Below, one piece after another: positions 55,144 to 64,000 of a stretch of 64,000 nucleotides of DNA. Within the stretch, counting starts at the first letter, position 1, and the number at the start of each line of letters is the position of its first letter. The DNA comes from Rhizobium sp. Root274 (GTDB taxonomy: Bacteria > Pseudomonadota > Alphaproteobacteria > Rhizobiales > Rhizobiaceae): the NCBI RefSeq assembly GCF_001429245.1, contig NZ_LMJE01000001.1:1124309-1188308 (forward strand). Reading direction: 5' to 3'. Both the position numbers and the translations under genes were made by a program. Under the pieces are notes generated by a model that saw only the letters and a list, made by a program, of their open reading frames with translations, was not told the origin of the DNA and searched no databases.

Positions 55144-55607
55144 GCAGCCTCGCTTTCGGCGTCGTTGAACAGAGCACCAAGCTCGATCAAGCAGATCATC
55201 CGCTTGTCGATCGCAAGAATGCCGCGAGCGTATAGTCTTTCGAGGTCGGAGGAGATCTCCGGCGTCGGTTGTATGTCGTCGCCGGTCACCGTGAGGATGT
55301 CCGAGACGGCATCGACCAAAAGGCCGATGATCTTCGATTTGACCTGCGCCACGATGATGACGTGGCGCGCGGTCGGAACGGCGCACTTCATGCCCAATCT
55401 CAGCGAGAGATCGACAATCGGCAGGACCGCACCGCGCAGGTTGATCACACCCATGACGTATTGCGGCGCATGAGGCATCGGGGTGACGGGCGTCCAGCCT
55501 CTGATCTCCCTGACAGCCATGATGTTCACGCAAAATTCCTGATCGCCGACCCGGAAGGCGATGAGCTCCCGGGCCCCTTCAATCAAGTTTTTGACCGCAT
55601 ACGACAT
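55140..55607 (-). CDS. cheW: CheW, receptor-kinase adaptor
   Basis: 155 residues from the ATG at 55607, four bases after cheA. CheW hallmarks are ELIAFRVGDQEFCVNIMAVREI, VMGVINLRGAVLPIVDLSLRLG and GLLVDAVSDIL. It couples chemoreceptors to CheA. The extension to 55688 overlaps cheA and is not used. Confidence 0.95.
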   Translation of the reverse strand: MSYAVKNLIEGARELIAFRVGDQEFCVNIMAVREIRGWTPVTPMPHAPQYVMGVINLRGAVLPIVDLSLRLGMKCAVPTARHVIIVAQVKSKIIGLLVDAVSDILTVTGDDIQPTPEISSDLERLYARGILAIDKRMICLIELGALFNDAESEAA

Positions 55608-55611
55608 ACGA

Positions 55612-57873
55612 TTACCCTGCGACGGCGAGTGACATTTCCTGTCTGAGGGACTGACCGCGCGAGGCGGCAACGACGGCATCCACATCAAGGATCAGCGCGA
55701 CGCGGCCATCACCGAGGATGGTTGCGGCAGCAATACCCGGTACGTGGGTGTAGTTGGCTTCGAGCGACTTGATGACGACCTGACGCTGTCCCTGGATCGC
55801 ATCCACCATGAGGGCGCGCTGGCCACCACCTTCGGATTCGACCAGGAGGGCAACGCCTTCCATCGGGTTTGCCTGGGTGCCGCGGAAGTTCAGGATCCGG
55901 CCGACATCCACCAATGGGCAGAAGGAGTTGCGGATCGAGATCAGGCGCTGATTGGCACCGAAGGAGTGAATATTCTGCGCTTCCGGCTGCAGGGTTTCGA
56001 CGATCGCGGTCAGGGGGACGACGAGGGTCTGACCTGCCACCGTGACCACCATGCCGTCGAGGACGGCAAGCGTCAGTGGAAGGCTCATGGTGAAGGTCGA
56101 GCCCTGGCCCGGACGCGAGGTGATGGAGATACGACCACCCAGTGCCTGGATCGAGCGCTTGACGACGTCCATGCCGACGCCGCGGCCGGAGATGTCCGAG
56201 ATCTTGTCTGCCGTGGAGAAGCCAGGCGCGAAGATCAGGTTGTCGATCTCTTCGTCTGTCAGGTTCGAATCGGCTGCGATCAGATCGTTGTCGATGGCCT
56301 TCTGGCGGACGCGCTCGCGGTTGATGCCAGCGCCGTCGTCGACCAGTTCGATGACGATACGGCCCGAACGATGCTTCGCCGTCAGCTTGACCGTGCCTTC
56401 CGGGTTCTTGCCGGCGGCAGCACGTTTTTCCGGAGTCTCGATGCCGTGGTCGACGGCATTGCGGATCATGTGGGTCAGCGGCTCGGCAAGCTTGTCGATG
56501 ACCGTCTTGTCGACTTCGGTGTTTTCACCTTCCGTGACCAGGCGGATCGACTTGCCGACCATGTCGGCCACTTCGCGGACAATACGCGACATGCGCTGGA
56601 ACACGGGCTTCACCGGCTGCGCGCGGATCGCCATGACCGAATCCTGGATCTCGCGGGTGAGCTGCTGCAGCTCGTCGAGGCCCATGTTGACTGCCGAAGT
56701 GCCGGTCGCATCGTTCTCGATGACGCTCTGCGAGAGCATCGCCTGGTTGATGACGAGCTCGCCCACCAGGTTGATCAGGCGGTCGACGCGGTCGAGATCG
56801 ACACGGATGGTCTGACCGGCGGCGCTGTTGGCCTGTGCAGCTGCGGCAGCGGCAGCAGCGGCGGCAGCAGCTGCCGGCGATTCTTTCTTTTCGGGCTTGG
56901 CGGCACCGGCCGCCATCTTCATGACGTTGGATGCGGTTTCTGCAGCGGCAACAGCGGCGGTGACCGCCTCCTGCGCACCGTTGTCTCCATCAGGCTCCGG
57001 ACCTTCGTCGAGAGCCGAGAGATCAAAGGGAACCGGAACCATCGGCAGTTCTTCGCCGGGTGCCTTCGTTTCCGCCTCGATGACCTTGATGTCGAGGTCA
57101 CAATCCCACTCGGCAAATTCGAAGACCTGGCGAATGCCCTCTTCGCCCTTTTCGGCGGTGATCTGAATTTTCCAGCTGAAATAGGCAGCTTCCGGATCCA
57201 TCTCGTCGAGCGGCGGCAGGCCATCGGTGTCGCAGTGGATGCTCATCTCGCCGAGGCGCGACAGATCTCTGAGCAGGAGAGCTGCCTCGTTGCCCTTGGA
57301 ATAGAGCTCACGACGCGGCTTGAAGGTGACCTCGAAGGTCGAAGCAACCACGGTCTGCTCTTCTTCGCCGCCGAAGCCATCGAAGGTGAAGGGAATGGGC
57401 TGGAAGCCGCTGTCGTCAGACGGCGCTGGGGCGGCTGCGACCGGTTTCGGAGCAGGAGCTGCGACAGGAGCTGCCGAAGGAGCCGGCACCTCGCCATTGG
57501 CCAGCGCTTCGAGTTCCTTGACGAGACCGCTCGAACGGCCCGGGTCGACACCGATACCATCGCGGGAGGCGGTCACCAAGTCGGCCAGAACGTCGGCCGA
57601 CTTCAGCATGACCTTCATGACCTCAGGGCCAGGGTCCAGCTTGTTGGATCGAACGCAATCAAGAGTCGTCTCAAAAACGTGCGCGAAGGCTACCAGGTCA
57701 TCGAGACCAAAAGCGCCAGCGCCGCCCTTGATGGAGTGAACGGCCCGGAACACGGCATTGACCGTTTCCGGATCGCGATCTCCGTCATTCATTTTCAGAA
57801 GACCGGATTCCAGTTCTGCGAGCTGCTCCTCGCATTCCTGGAAGAAGATCTCTTTGATTTCGTTCATATCCAT
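55612..57873 (-). CDS. cheA: CheA, chemotaxis histidine kinase
   Basis: 753 residues. P1 has the phosphorylated His46 in AVHSIKGGAGAFG; P2 is a CheY/CheB docking domain; a run of alanines (about 340-352) forms part of the linker; dimerisation and ATPase domains follow (HMIRNAVDHGIE; DDGAGINRERV; GRGVGMDVVKRSIQALGG), then the CheW-like P5. It autophosphorylates and passes phosphate to CheY1, CheY2 and CheB. There are 16 bases between it and cheY1. Confidence 0.97.
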   Translation of the reverse strand: MDMNEIKEIFFQECEEQLAELESGLLKMNDGDRDPETVNAVFRAVHSIKGGAGAFGLDDLVAFAHVFETTLDCVRSNKLDPGPEVMKVMLKSADVLADLVTASRDGIGVDPGRSSGLVKELEALANGEVPAPSAAPVAAPAPKPVAAAPAPSDDSGFQPIPFTFDGFGGEEEQTVVASTFEVTFKPRRELYSKGNEAALLLRDLSRLGEMSIHCDTDGLPPLDEMDPEAAYFSWKIQITAEKGEEGIRQVFEFAEWDCDLDIKVIEAETKAPGEELPMVPVPFDLSALDEGPEPDGDNGAQEAVTAAVAAAETASNVMKMAAGAAKPEKKESPAAAAAAAAAAAAAQANSAAGQTIRVDLDRVDRLINLVGELVINQAMLSQSVIENDATGTSAVNMGLDELQQLTREIQDSVMAIRAQPVKPVFQRMSRIVREVADMVGKSIRLVTEGENTEVDKTVIDKLAEPLTHMIRNAVDHGIETPEKRAAAGKNPEGTVKLTAKHRSGRIVIELVDDGAGINRERVRQKAIDNDLIAADSNLTDEEIDNLIFAPGFSTADKISDISGRGVGMDVVKRSIQALGGRISITSRPGQGSTFTMSLPLTLAVLDGMVVTVAGQTLVVPLTAIVETLQPEAQNIHSFGANQRLISIRNSFCPLVDVGRILNFRGTQANPMEGVALLVESEGGGQRALMVDAIQGQRQVVIKSLEANYTHVPGIAAATILGDGRVALILDVDAVVAASRGQSLRQEMSLAVAG

Positions 57874-57889
57874 AGGAAAAATTCCTGGC

Positions 57890-58255
57890 TTAGGCGGTTA
57901 CACGCTCGATGGCATCGATCAGCTTGGTCGGATCGAAGGGCTTGACGATCCAGCCGGTAGCGCCAGCCTGGCGAGCCCGGTTCTTCTTTTCGGCATCGCT
58001 TTCCGTGGTGAGAACCAGGATCGGCACTGCGCGATACTTCTCGTTGCGGCGAACGCCTTCGATGAAGCCGAAGCCGTCGAGACGCGGCATGTTGATATCG
58101 GTCACGATAACGTCGGGATTGCATTCTTCGAGAACTTCCAGACCCTCAACGCCGTCTTCGGCCTGGATGGTTTCGAAACCTGCGTTGTTCAAGGTGACCA
58201 GAAGCATGTTTCTGATGGTTCTGGAGTCATCCACTGTAAGTACTTTTTTCTTCAC
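57890..58255 (-). CDS. cheY1: CheY1, phosphate-sink response regulator
   Basis: A 121-residue single receiver: acidic pair in TVDDS, phospho-acceptor Asp53 in VTDINMP, Thr in LTTES, Lys in VKPFDP. In Sinorhizobium CheY1 drains phosphate from CheY2-P back through CheA, taking the place of a CheZ phosphatase at the motor branch. It is coupled to cheS by a four-base overlap. Confidence 0.94.
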   Translation of the reverse strand: MKKKVLTVDDSRTIRNMLLVTLNNAGFETIQAEDGVEGLEVLEECNPDVIVTDINMPRLDGFGFIEGVRRNEKYRAVPILVLTTESDAEKKNRARQAGATGWIVKPFDPTKLIDAIERVTA

Positions 58256-58554
58256 TGCCGGATCTCCTTAGCGAGCAGATGATCGATATTCACGCCAATC
58301 AATTGAAGGGTTTTGAGAAAAGCCTCCGAGGCCTTTCCAAACGAGAAGGGATGCTTGTCGACTTCCCAGGCCTTGGCTGCCGCCAGCAGAACCTGTGCAC
58401 ATTGGGCGCCCAGCCGCTCGACGCCCGAGGCGTCGATGGTGAGAGGCGCACCGCGCATGGCCAGAAGATTGGCCTTGAGATTGGATGCCTCGTTCAGGTC
58501 CAATACCGCAGCCAGTTTCAGACCTTTCTGTTCACCTTTCTTACTTGCCATCAT
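58252..58554 (-). CDS. cheS: CheS, CheA-associated STAS-like protein
   Basis: About 100 residues from the ATGATG at 58554 (AAGGAAAG ribosome site). A small STAS-like fold is suggested by LKLAAVLDLNEASNLKANLLAM and PLTIDASGVERLGAQCAQVLLAAAKAW. CheS binds CheA in Sinorhizobium and strengthens its hold on CheY1, so that phosphate drains faster. It lies second in the operon, 131 bases after icpA. Confidence 0.88.
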   Translation of the reverse strand: MMASKKGEQKGLKLAAVLDLNEASNLKANLLAMRGAPLTIDASGVERLGAQCAQVLLAAAKAWEVDKHPFSFGKASEAFLKTLQLIGVNIDHLLAKEIRQ

Positions 58555-58684
58555 TTCTTTCCTTGTCTCACGGTGCCCGCGCAATCATGCGAACAGCCTT
58601 CAGCGGTTAAACTTTTCACCGCCGCTCTGATCGGATTGCACGCCCGTCGAATCCTGTTGTAGCGCATGGTGGTAAACAATCTTC

Positions 58685-60322
58685 TCAACCTCCCAGCCCT
58701 GCGAGTGGGAAGGACATTCCAAAGTCTTCGTCCAGCGTCTCCGCGTGTGCCGCAGTCGGCTGCAAGCCCGTGCTTGCGCCGTTGCGCCCGCCGGATATCT
58801 GAATGTGCGGGGCGCTTCGGGGAGCACGCGACTGGCGCTCGATGTGGAATTCGCGGATCGTCGCTCCGAGTTCAAGAATGACGGCATGCAGATCCTGCGA
58901 GCCCTGGCTGGTGCCACGGGCAAGATCGGCCGTGCCGGAAAGGTCAACACCGATCCCGGCCACCGTTGAGGTGAGGCTACCGAGCTCGCCAGCATGCAGA
59001 TCGGTTTCACGGGCGAGATCGGACACGGTGCCGCTGATGTCTCCGACCTGAACCACGATATCGGCAATAGCGCCCTGTGTTCTTGCAACCATGTCAACGC
59101 CGGCCGAAACCTGGTTCTTCGTCGTCGTGACAAGGGACTTGATTTCGCGGGCGGCATCAGCCGAGCGCTGCGCCAGAGCCCGGACTTCCTGAGCGACGAC
59201 AGCAAAGCCACGGCCGCTGTCTCCTGCACGGGCAGCTTCGATCCCCGCATTCAAGGCGAGAAGATTGGTCTGGAAGGCAATCTCATCGATCGCGCCGATG
59301 ATATGGCCGATCTGTTCGGCGGAGGCCTCGATTTCAGCCATGGCCGCAATCGCTTCACCAACCACGTGGCCGCTCGCTTCTACCGAGCGGCGGGTGGCAG
59401 CGACAGATCCTTCGGCCTTTCTGGTGCGGGAGACGCTGCCGCGCACCCCGGCTGTCAGGGTTTCGAGCGCGCGTCCGGTTTCTCCCAGGGTCTCCGACTG
59501 GGCCTCGACACGGCCAGCATAGTCCTGGGCCGCCTGGGCCAGCTGCTCGGTTGTGGAACGGGCGCGCACGAGCCTCTCCTCAGATGAGAGGAAGGCAGAC
59601 TGCAGTTGTTCAAGCGCCTCGTTCATGCGCGTCGACAGGTCGGAAAAGGCCTCCGGTGCGTCTTCGGCAATACGGATGGTCAGGTCGCCGCCCGCCAGTC
59701 CATCGATGACAGGGCGGAAAATGGCATCGAACTCGGCCCGATCCTCGGCCCGCTGGGCGGCGAGGTCGCGGTGATGCTTCAGGCGTAGTTCGTTGAAGCG
59801 CAGCGAGACGGCGATTTCGACATCGACCATGACCAGCCGGATGAGAGAGCCGACGAGATCGGTTATCTCGCGCTGCTTGCGTCGACTGGAGGGCAGCAGT
59901 CCGGAGCCGTTGGCCTCGGAGACGACCGAGGTGACCAGATGCTCCAGCACCACGGCATGGCCGGCGATATGCCAGCGCGGATCGAGGCCCATCCGGCTTT
60001 CGCTGTCGGAGAGCACCTTGACCCGCTCGGCATAGAGAGCATCGAAGCGGGCATCGGTCAGCACGTCCCAGTGGGACGACAGAAGATCGTGGAGACGGTC
60101 GTATTGCCGCTCACTGGTGAAGACGCGCGCCGCATCGGGTGATGTTTGCAGGCGCTGAAAGAGATCCCGAAGAGCGGTCTTCAATTGCGGGGAGAGCAGA
60201 TGGCGGTTCTGGCGCAGCAGGTCGCACTGGGCTTCGTCGAGGCCGGCAAAGCGCAGCCGGTCGCGCAGGCTTCCCGCCTGTGATCCCGCCGCCCGTTCCG
60301 TCGACATGCCCTGACTTGTCAT
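58685..60322 (-). CDS. icpA: IcpA, soluble globin-coupled chemoreceptor
   Basis: 545 residues from the ATG at 60322; no transmembrane helix, so cytosolic. The N-terminal part (about 15-190) is a protoglobin-like sensor; the C-terminal half is a methyl-accepting domain with the tip [40 protein letters not shown]. At the usual proximal-histidine position of heme sensors (HxxIGL) the sequence is ESRMGL (Glu108), so heme binding is doubtful. No CheR-docking pentapeptide is seen at the end. It is the first gene of the che operon. The long frame to 60433 has a non-protein-like start. Confidence 0.92.
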   Translation of the reverse strand: MTSQGMSTERAAGSQAGSLRDRLRFAGLDEAQCDLLRQNRHLLSPQLKTALRDLFQRLQTSPDAARVFTSERQYDRLHDLLSSHWDVLTDARFDALYAERVKVLSDSESRMGLDPRWHIAGHAVVLEHLVTSVVSEANGSGLLPSSRRKQREITDLVGSLIRLVMVDVEIAVSLRFNELRLKHHRDLAAQRAEDRAEFDAIFRPVIDGLAGGDLTIRIAEDAPEAFSDLSTRMNEALEQLQSAFLSSEERLVRARSTTEQLAQAAQDYAGRVEAQSETLGETGRALETLTAGVRGSVSRTRKAEGSVAATRRSVEASGHVVGEAIAAMAEIEASAEQIGHIIGAIDEIAFQTNLLALNAGIEAARAGDSGRGFAVVAQEVRALAQRSADAAREIKSLVTTTKNQVSAGVDMVARTQGAIADIVVQVGDISGTVSDLARETDLHAGELGSLTSTVAGIGVDLSGTADLARGTSQGSQDLHAVILELGATIREFHIERQSRAPRSAPHIQISGGRNGASTGLQPTAAHAETLDEDFGMSFPLAGLGG

Positions 60323-60740
60323 TCCTACCGCATCGCCGCCGGCTCTTTCGAGACCGGTGCTTCCCCGTCGGTTCGGCGAGCTTCCTGTTCGACATGACTG
60401 GAAGGAGCGAAGACATGACGTCTCCGTTGCCATCCGCGTCAGGGACAGGTGTTTCGTCGAACAAATTCCATGAACATTTCAAACCGGACCAAAACCGGTA
60501 CGACGGGACGGCGTCATGCCCGAAGGAAACTCGAGGTGAGTCCCACTCCGACGTGTCCACTCATGTTTATGGTTAATTCCTTGCCTGAAGGTTAATAACG
60601 CTGCGACGTTGTCCCGATGTAGCTAATATTAGCGATCATTTTTGTTCAGGCCGTCTGAGGCCATGCTTTTTTGCGTAAAGCAGCAGGGTGGAACAAAGCT
60701 GTCTCGGCACTCGTTCGATGCGAAACATCGGGAGTTGGAC
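60323..60740. other. Divergent intergenic region between icpA and ku
   Basis: 418 bases without a convincing gene. It should carry the che operon promoter on the left and the ku promoter on the right. It contains two GGTTAAT repeats (about 60570 and 60591) and a 12-bp palindrome at 60622-60633. Confidence 0.6.
60622..60633. promoter_or_regulatory. 12-bp palindrome ahead of ku
   Basis: GCTAATATTAGC is a perfect palindrome 108-119 bases upstream of the GTG start of ku. It could be an operator for ku-ligD or for the che operon; the regulator is unknown. Confidence 0.35.
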
Positions 60741-61595
60741 GTGAGCGCACGGGCGATCTGGAAAGGGTATCTGTCGATCGGAGACGTGGGATGCGCGGTC
60801 GCGCTCTATTCCGCGATCGACGCACAGGAACGCACATCGTTTCACATCATCAACCGGGACACGGGCAACCGGGTGCGGCGGCAATATGTCGACGAGGACA
60901 CCGGCAAGCCAGTCGACAAGGATGACCTCGTCAAAGGCTATGATCAGGCTGACGGCAAGACGGTGATACTGGAAGCCGACGAGATCCGGGACGCCGTGCC
61001 CGATAGCGACAAGCGGCTTGAAATGTCCGCATTTCTGCCGTGTTCGGATATTGATACGCTTTACCTCGAACGCCCCTATTTCCTGGCCCCTGCCGATGCC
61101 CAGTCCATCGAGGCCTATGACCTGATCCGCGACAGCATGGAAGCGGCCAAGGTGGCTGCGGTGGCGCAGACCGTGCTGTTCCGCCGGGTTCGAAGCGTGT
61201 TGATCCGACCGCAGGGGCGGGGCCTTATCGCGACGACCCTGAACTACGACTACGAAGTGCGCGACCCGGCGGAGAGCTTCGGCGACATTCCGAAGGTGAA
61301 GATCGATCCTGAAATGCTCGATCTGGCGCGGCACATCATCGATACCAAGATGGGCACCTTCGATCCGGCCGGCTTTGAAGACCGCTATGAAGAGGCGTTG
61401 GCTGAACTGGTGCGCGCCAAGATCGCGGGGCGCAAGCCGAAGAAATTGCCGAAACGCAAGGCGGAGAATGTGACCAGTCTTCTGGACGCACTGCGTAAAA
61501 GCGCAGGTGCCGCCAGCGACACCAAAGTGAAGGCAAAACCCGGAAAAGACCGCAAGACACCCGCGCCCGCAGCGCGGCAGAAGAAGGCGAGCTGA
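60741..61595 (+). CDS. ku: Ku, DNA end-binding protein of NHEJ
   Basis: 284 residues from the GTG at 60741, which has GGGAG seven bases upstream and gives SARAIWKGYLSIGDVGC, the usual Ku start. The longer frame from 60642 adds residues unlike the family. The Ku core ring is clear (RTSFHIINRDTGNRVRRQYVDEDTG; EADEIRDAVPDSDKRLEMSAFLP; YFLAP), and the C-terminus is Lys-rich. As a homodimer it holds double-strand ends and recruits LigD, encoded two bases downstream. Confidence 0.93.
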   Translation: MSARAIWKGYLSIGDVGCAVALYSAIDAQERTSFHIINRDTGNRVRRQYVDEDTGKPVDKDDLVKGYDQADGKTVILEADEIRDAVPDSDKRLEMSAFLPCSDIDTLYLERPYFLAPADAQSIEAYDLIRDSMEAAKVAAVAQTVLFRRVRSVLIRPQGRGLIATTLNYDYEVRDPAESFGDIPKVKIDPEMLDLARHIIDTKMGTFDPAGFEDRYEEALAELVRAKIAGRKPKKLPKRKAENVTSLLDALRKSAGAASDTKVKAKPGKDRKTPAPAARQKKAS

Positions 61596-61597
61596 CC

Positions 61598-64000
61598 ATG
61601 TCGCTGTCGGAATATCGGCGCAAGCGTGATTTCAAGGCGACGCCGGAGCCGAAGGCGGCAGCGGTGAAAACCAAAGGCAACAGCTTCGTCATCCAAAAGC
61701 ACGCCGCTCGCCGGCTTCATTACGATTTCCGCCTGGAAATGAATGGGGTGCTGAAAAGCTGGGCCGTTACGCGCGGCCCGAGCCTCGTTGCCGGCGAGAA
61801 ACGGCTCGCGGTGCATGTCGAGGATCATCCGCTGGCTTACGGAGACTTCGAAGGCGTCATCCCACCCGGACAATATGGATCGGGCGAAGTGATCGTCTGG
61901 GACCGTGGCCGCTGGGAACCGCTGCATGATCCGGCGAAGGGCTACAAGAAGGGGCATCTGGAATTCTCGATCGAGGGAGAAAAGTTGCACGGCCACTGGC
62001 ATCTGGTGCGGATGGCAGGCCGAGAGGGCGAAACACGGGAAAACTGGCTGCTGATCAAAGGTGACGACGAGTTTGCTCGCGCCGAGGATGACCCTGATAT
62101 CATCGAGGAAATGCCGCTGTCGGTGAAAAGCGGGCGCCCGATCGAAAGCCTGAAAGGCGACGGGAAGGCCAAAGTGTGGAATTCCCGTAAGACAAAGACG
62201 AAAGCGACTGCCAAAGCTCCTGGCAATGCGACTGCCAAAGCCTCACCCGCCAAAGCTGCTGCCGCGAAGGTTTCGGTCGAACCTCAAGCAGTTGGGAAGA
62301 TCAAAGGCGCCAAGCCCGGCCAATTGCCGGAATTCGTTCCGCCGGCACTCGCGACACTGGTCAAGTCCGTACCGACGGGAGGCCGTTGGCTGCATGAGAT
62401 CAAGCTCGACGGCTATCGGATGGAAGCCCGTATCGACCATGGCGAGATCAAGCTTCTCACCCGCACGGGGCTGGACTGGACCGAACGCTTCGGCGAGGCT
62501 ATCCATAAAGCACTGAAAGGCCTGCCCGTTCAGACAGCACTGCTCGATGGAGAAATCGTGGTCGAGACCGGCAACGGCAGCAGCGATTTCTCTCTGCTAC
62601 AGGCCGATCTGAGTGACGGGCGCAGCGACCGCTTCGTCTACTATATCTTCGATCTGATGCATCTTGACGGACAGGATCTCACCGGTGTTTCGCTGACGGA
62701 TCGCAAGTCCCTGCTGGAGCCTCTGCTCTCGGCGGTCGATGGGCCGCTCAAGTATTCGGCCCATTTCGATGAGAGTGGTGATCTTGTCCTGAAACATGCC
62801 TGTCGGCTCAGCCTTGAGGGCGTGATCTCCAAAGTCGCTGACGCACCCTATCGCTCCGGCCGAGGACGCGACTGGGTCAAGTCGAAATGCACGGCGCGTC
62901 AGGAACTGGTAATCGGAGGCTACGTCCCCTCCTCCGTTTCGGACAAGGCTATCGGTTCCCTGATCATGGGCGTGAACGACAAGGACGGGTTGCGCCATGT
63001 CGGTCGCGTCGGGACAGGGTATAGCCAGAGCCTCGCAAGACAGTTGTTCCAGCGGCTTCAGCCCCTGGTACAGGCGAAAAGCCCCTTTGCCGGAAAGCTG
63101 ACCGGACCGGAGCGGAAGGATGCCGTTTTCGTCGCTCCGGACCTCGTGGCCGAAGTCGAATTTCGCGGCTGGACCGGGGACGCGCATCTTCGGCATGCGT
63201 CATTTCGGGGGCTGCGCGAAGACAAGAAAGCGAGCGAGGTCGTTCAGGAAAGCGACGCAAAGACCGAGGAGAAGCCCACGAACAAGGCACCCGCTCCGGC
63301 CGGCGTCTCGGCGAAACGCAGCGTTCCTCTGACCCATCCAGACAGGCTCTACTGGCCGGAAGCCGGCGTCACAAAGGAAGGGCTTGCCGACTACTATGTC
63401 CAGGTCTGGCCGCGGATTGCGCCCTTCATCGTCGACAGACCGCTCGCCTTGTTGCGATGCCCAGAAGGCCATTCGGGCACGTGCTTCTTCCAGAAACATG
63501 GCTGGCGGGGCATGCGCAAGGAAATCATCACCATCCGCGACCCGAAGGACGAAGACGAGCAGGCGCTTGTCGGCATCCATGATCTCGACGGGCTTCTGGC
63601 TCTCGTGCAGGGGGCTGCGCTGGAGATCCATCCGTGGGGGTCGCGAGGGGGCGACCTGGAGCGGCCCGACATGGTCAATATCGACCTTGACCCCGGCCCG
63701 GATGTCAGTTGGGAGCGGGTGATCAAGGCTGCCTTCGAAGTTCGGCAGCGGTTCGAGGACATGGGCCTCACCGGCTTCGTCAAGACATCCGGTGGCAAGG
63801 GCCTGCATGTGGTGGCGCCGGTGAAGCCGAAGGCGGAGTGGCCAGCGGTGAAAGCGGCGATGAAGGCGCTTGCCGATGGCATGGCCGCCGACAGCCCTGA
63901 AGAGTATGTCGCGACGATCAGCAAGGCGAAACGTCAAGGCAAGATCCTGATCGACTATCTGCGCAACGGTCGGGGCAATACGGCGGTCGCACCGTATTCG
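61598..64000 (+). CDS. ligD: LigD, NHEJ ligase/polymerase, 3' end cut by window edge
   Basis: 801 codons are visible without a stop. Domain order is phosphoesterase (about 1-190; HAARRLHYDFRLEMNGVLKSWAVTRGPS), an Ala/Lys linker (about 195-235), ATP-dependent ligase (catalytic Lys269 in EIKLDGYR; EGVISKVADAPYRSGRGRDWVKSK), then the primase-like polymerase from about residue 573 with the metal-binding Asp696 and Asp698 (NIDLDPG). This PE-Lig-Pol order is as in Pseudomonas. With Ku it repairs breaks by end joining. The last 40-60 residues lie beyond the window. Confidence 0.95.
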   Translation, partial: MSLSEYRRKRDFKATPEPKAAAVKTKGNSFVIQKHAARRLHYDFRLEMNGVLKSWAVTRGPSLVAGEKRLAVHVEDHPLAYGDFEGVIPPGQYGSGEVIVWDRGRWEPLHDPAKGYKKGHLEFSIEGEKLHGHWHLVRMAGREGETRENWLLIKGDDEFARAEDDPDIIEEMPLSVKSGRPIESLKGDGKAKVWNSRKTKTKATAKAPGNATAKASPAKAAAAKVSVEPQAVGKIKGAKPGQLPEFVPPALATLVKSVPTGGRWLHEIKLDGYRMEARIDHGEIKLLTRTGLDWTERFGEAIHKALKGLPVQTALLDGEIVVETGNGSSDFSLLQADLSDGRSDRFVYYIFDLMHLDGQDLTGVSLTDRKSLLEPLLSAVDGPLKYSAHFDESGDLVLKHACRLSLEGVISKVADAPYRSGRGRDWVKSKCTARQELVIGGYVPSSVSDKAIGSLIMGVNDKDGLRHVGRVGTGYSQSLARQLFQRLQPLVQAKSPFAGKLTGPERKDAVFVAPDLVAEVEFRGWTGDAHLRHASFRGLREDKKASEVVQESDAKTEEKPTNKAPAPAGVSAKRSVPLTHPDRLYWPEAGVTKEGLADYYVQVWPRIAPFIVDRPLALLRCPEGHSGTCFFQKHGWRGMRKEIITIRDPKDEDEQALVGIHDLDGLLALVQGAALEIHPWGSRGGDLERPDMVNIDLDPGPDVSWERVIKAAFEVRQRFEDMGLTGFVKTSGGKGLHVVAPVKPKAEWPAVKAAMKALADGMAADSPEEYVATISKAKRQGKILIDYLRNGRGNTAVAPYS

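Noticed and set aside
56820-56880. GC-trinucleotide run in cheA, considered as a microsatellite
   Set aside because: It encodes an alanine-rich linker with mixed GCN codons, so slippage is unlikely and the frame is intact.
55744-57945. 733-codon plus-strand open frame opposite cheA
   Set aside because: It is antisense to cheA, which is complete with all CheA domains. Long antisense frames are common in GC-rich coding DNA.
60642-60740. Upstream start that would add 33 residues to Ku
   Set aside because: The added residues do not look like Ku; the GTG at 60741 has a better ribosome site and gives the family N-terminus.

Overview
The window looks like a chromosomal stretch of a GC-rich alphaproteobacterium of the Rhizobiaceae (Sinorhizobium/Rhizobium/Agrobacterium/Ciceribacter type). 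The diagnosis rests on rhizobia-specific motility genes (visN, visR, rem, motC, motE, cheS, cheT, icpA, flaF, flbT), four tandem flagellins starting MTSI, and an agl alpha-glucoside locus next to the flagellar locus. Assignments come from reading motifs and gene order by eye; no database search was run.

Layout. 1-2.2 kb: the start of a membrane-anchored protein cut by the window edge, an SDR-fold oxidoreductase with altered catalytic residues, and a small divergent PilZ-like protein. 2.3-10.1 kb: the agl locus, with aglEFGAK (ABC importer plus GH13 alpha-glucosidase) on the minus strand and the LacI-family gene aglR divergent. Two near-identical CAAAGCGCTTTG-type operators lie in the shared control region. 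10.1-11.0 kb: folD. 11.2-60.3 kb: one nearly uninterrupted flagellar, motor and chemotaxis cluster. 60.7-64.0 kb: ku and the first 801 codons of ligD (bacterial end joining).

Flagellar cluster, in the direction of transcription. The chemotaxis operon icpA-cheS-cheY1-cheA-cheW-cheR-cheB-cheY2-cheD-cheT (minus) is followed by fliF and by the master regulators visN-visR (minus). A plus-strand operon motA-fliM-fliN-fliG-flhB-orf builds the stator and C-ring. It is divergent from the minus-strand operon flgF-fliI-orf-flgB-flgC-fliE-flgG-flgA-flgI-motE-flgH-fliL-fliP (rod, rings, export). Then come four separately transcribed flagellins, fliH-like-motB-motC-fliK(motD)-transglycosylase, rem, and flgE-flgK-flgL-flaF-flbT-flgD-fliQ-flhA-fliR-fliJ-like-flgJ-flgN-like-fliL-like. 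Most neighbours overlap by 1-4 bases (ATGA or TAATG), so translational coupling is widespread. VisNR to Rem to the late genes is the known rhizobial hierarchy.

Points that stand out: (i) three flagellin leaders share a block in which TGTCCC can pair with the AAGGG ribosome binding site, which makes them candidate targets for FlbT-type post-transcriptional control; (ii) a 12-base box, GCATGAWGCYSA, lies 59-72 bases upstream of all four flagellin starts; (iii) two palindromes and a TTAA-N7-TTAA site sit upstream of rem; (iv) two flagellins are most alike in the central region that is usually variable; (v) IcpA appears to lack the heme-ligand histidine and Rem the phospho-acceptor aspartate; (vi) several uncharacterised proteins are embedded in the cluster: a second FliL-like protein, a GspC/PilP-like membrane protein, and an unknown ORF after flhB. 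No tRNA, rRNA, CRISPR array, insertion sequence or prophage was seen.
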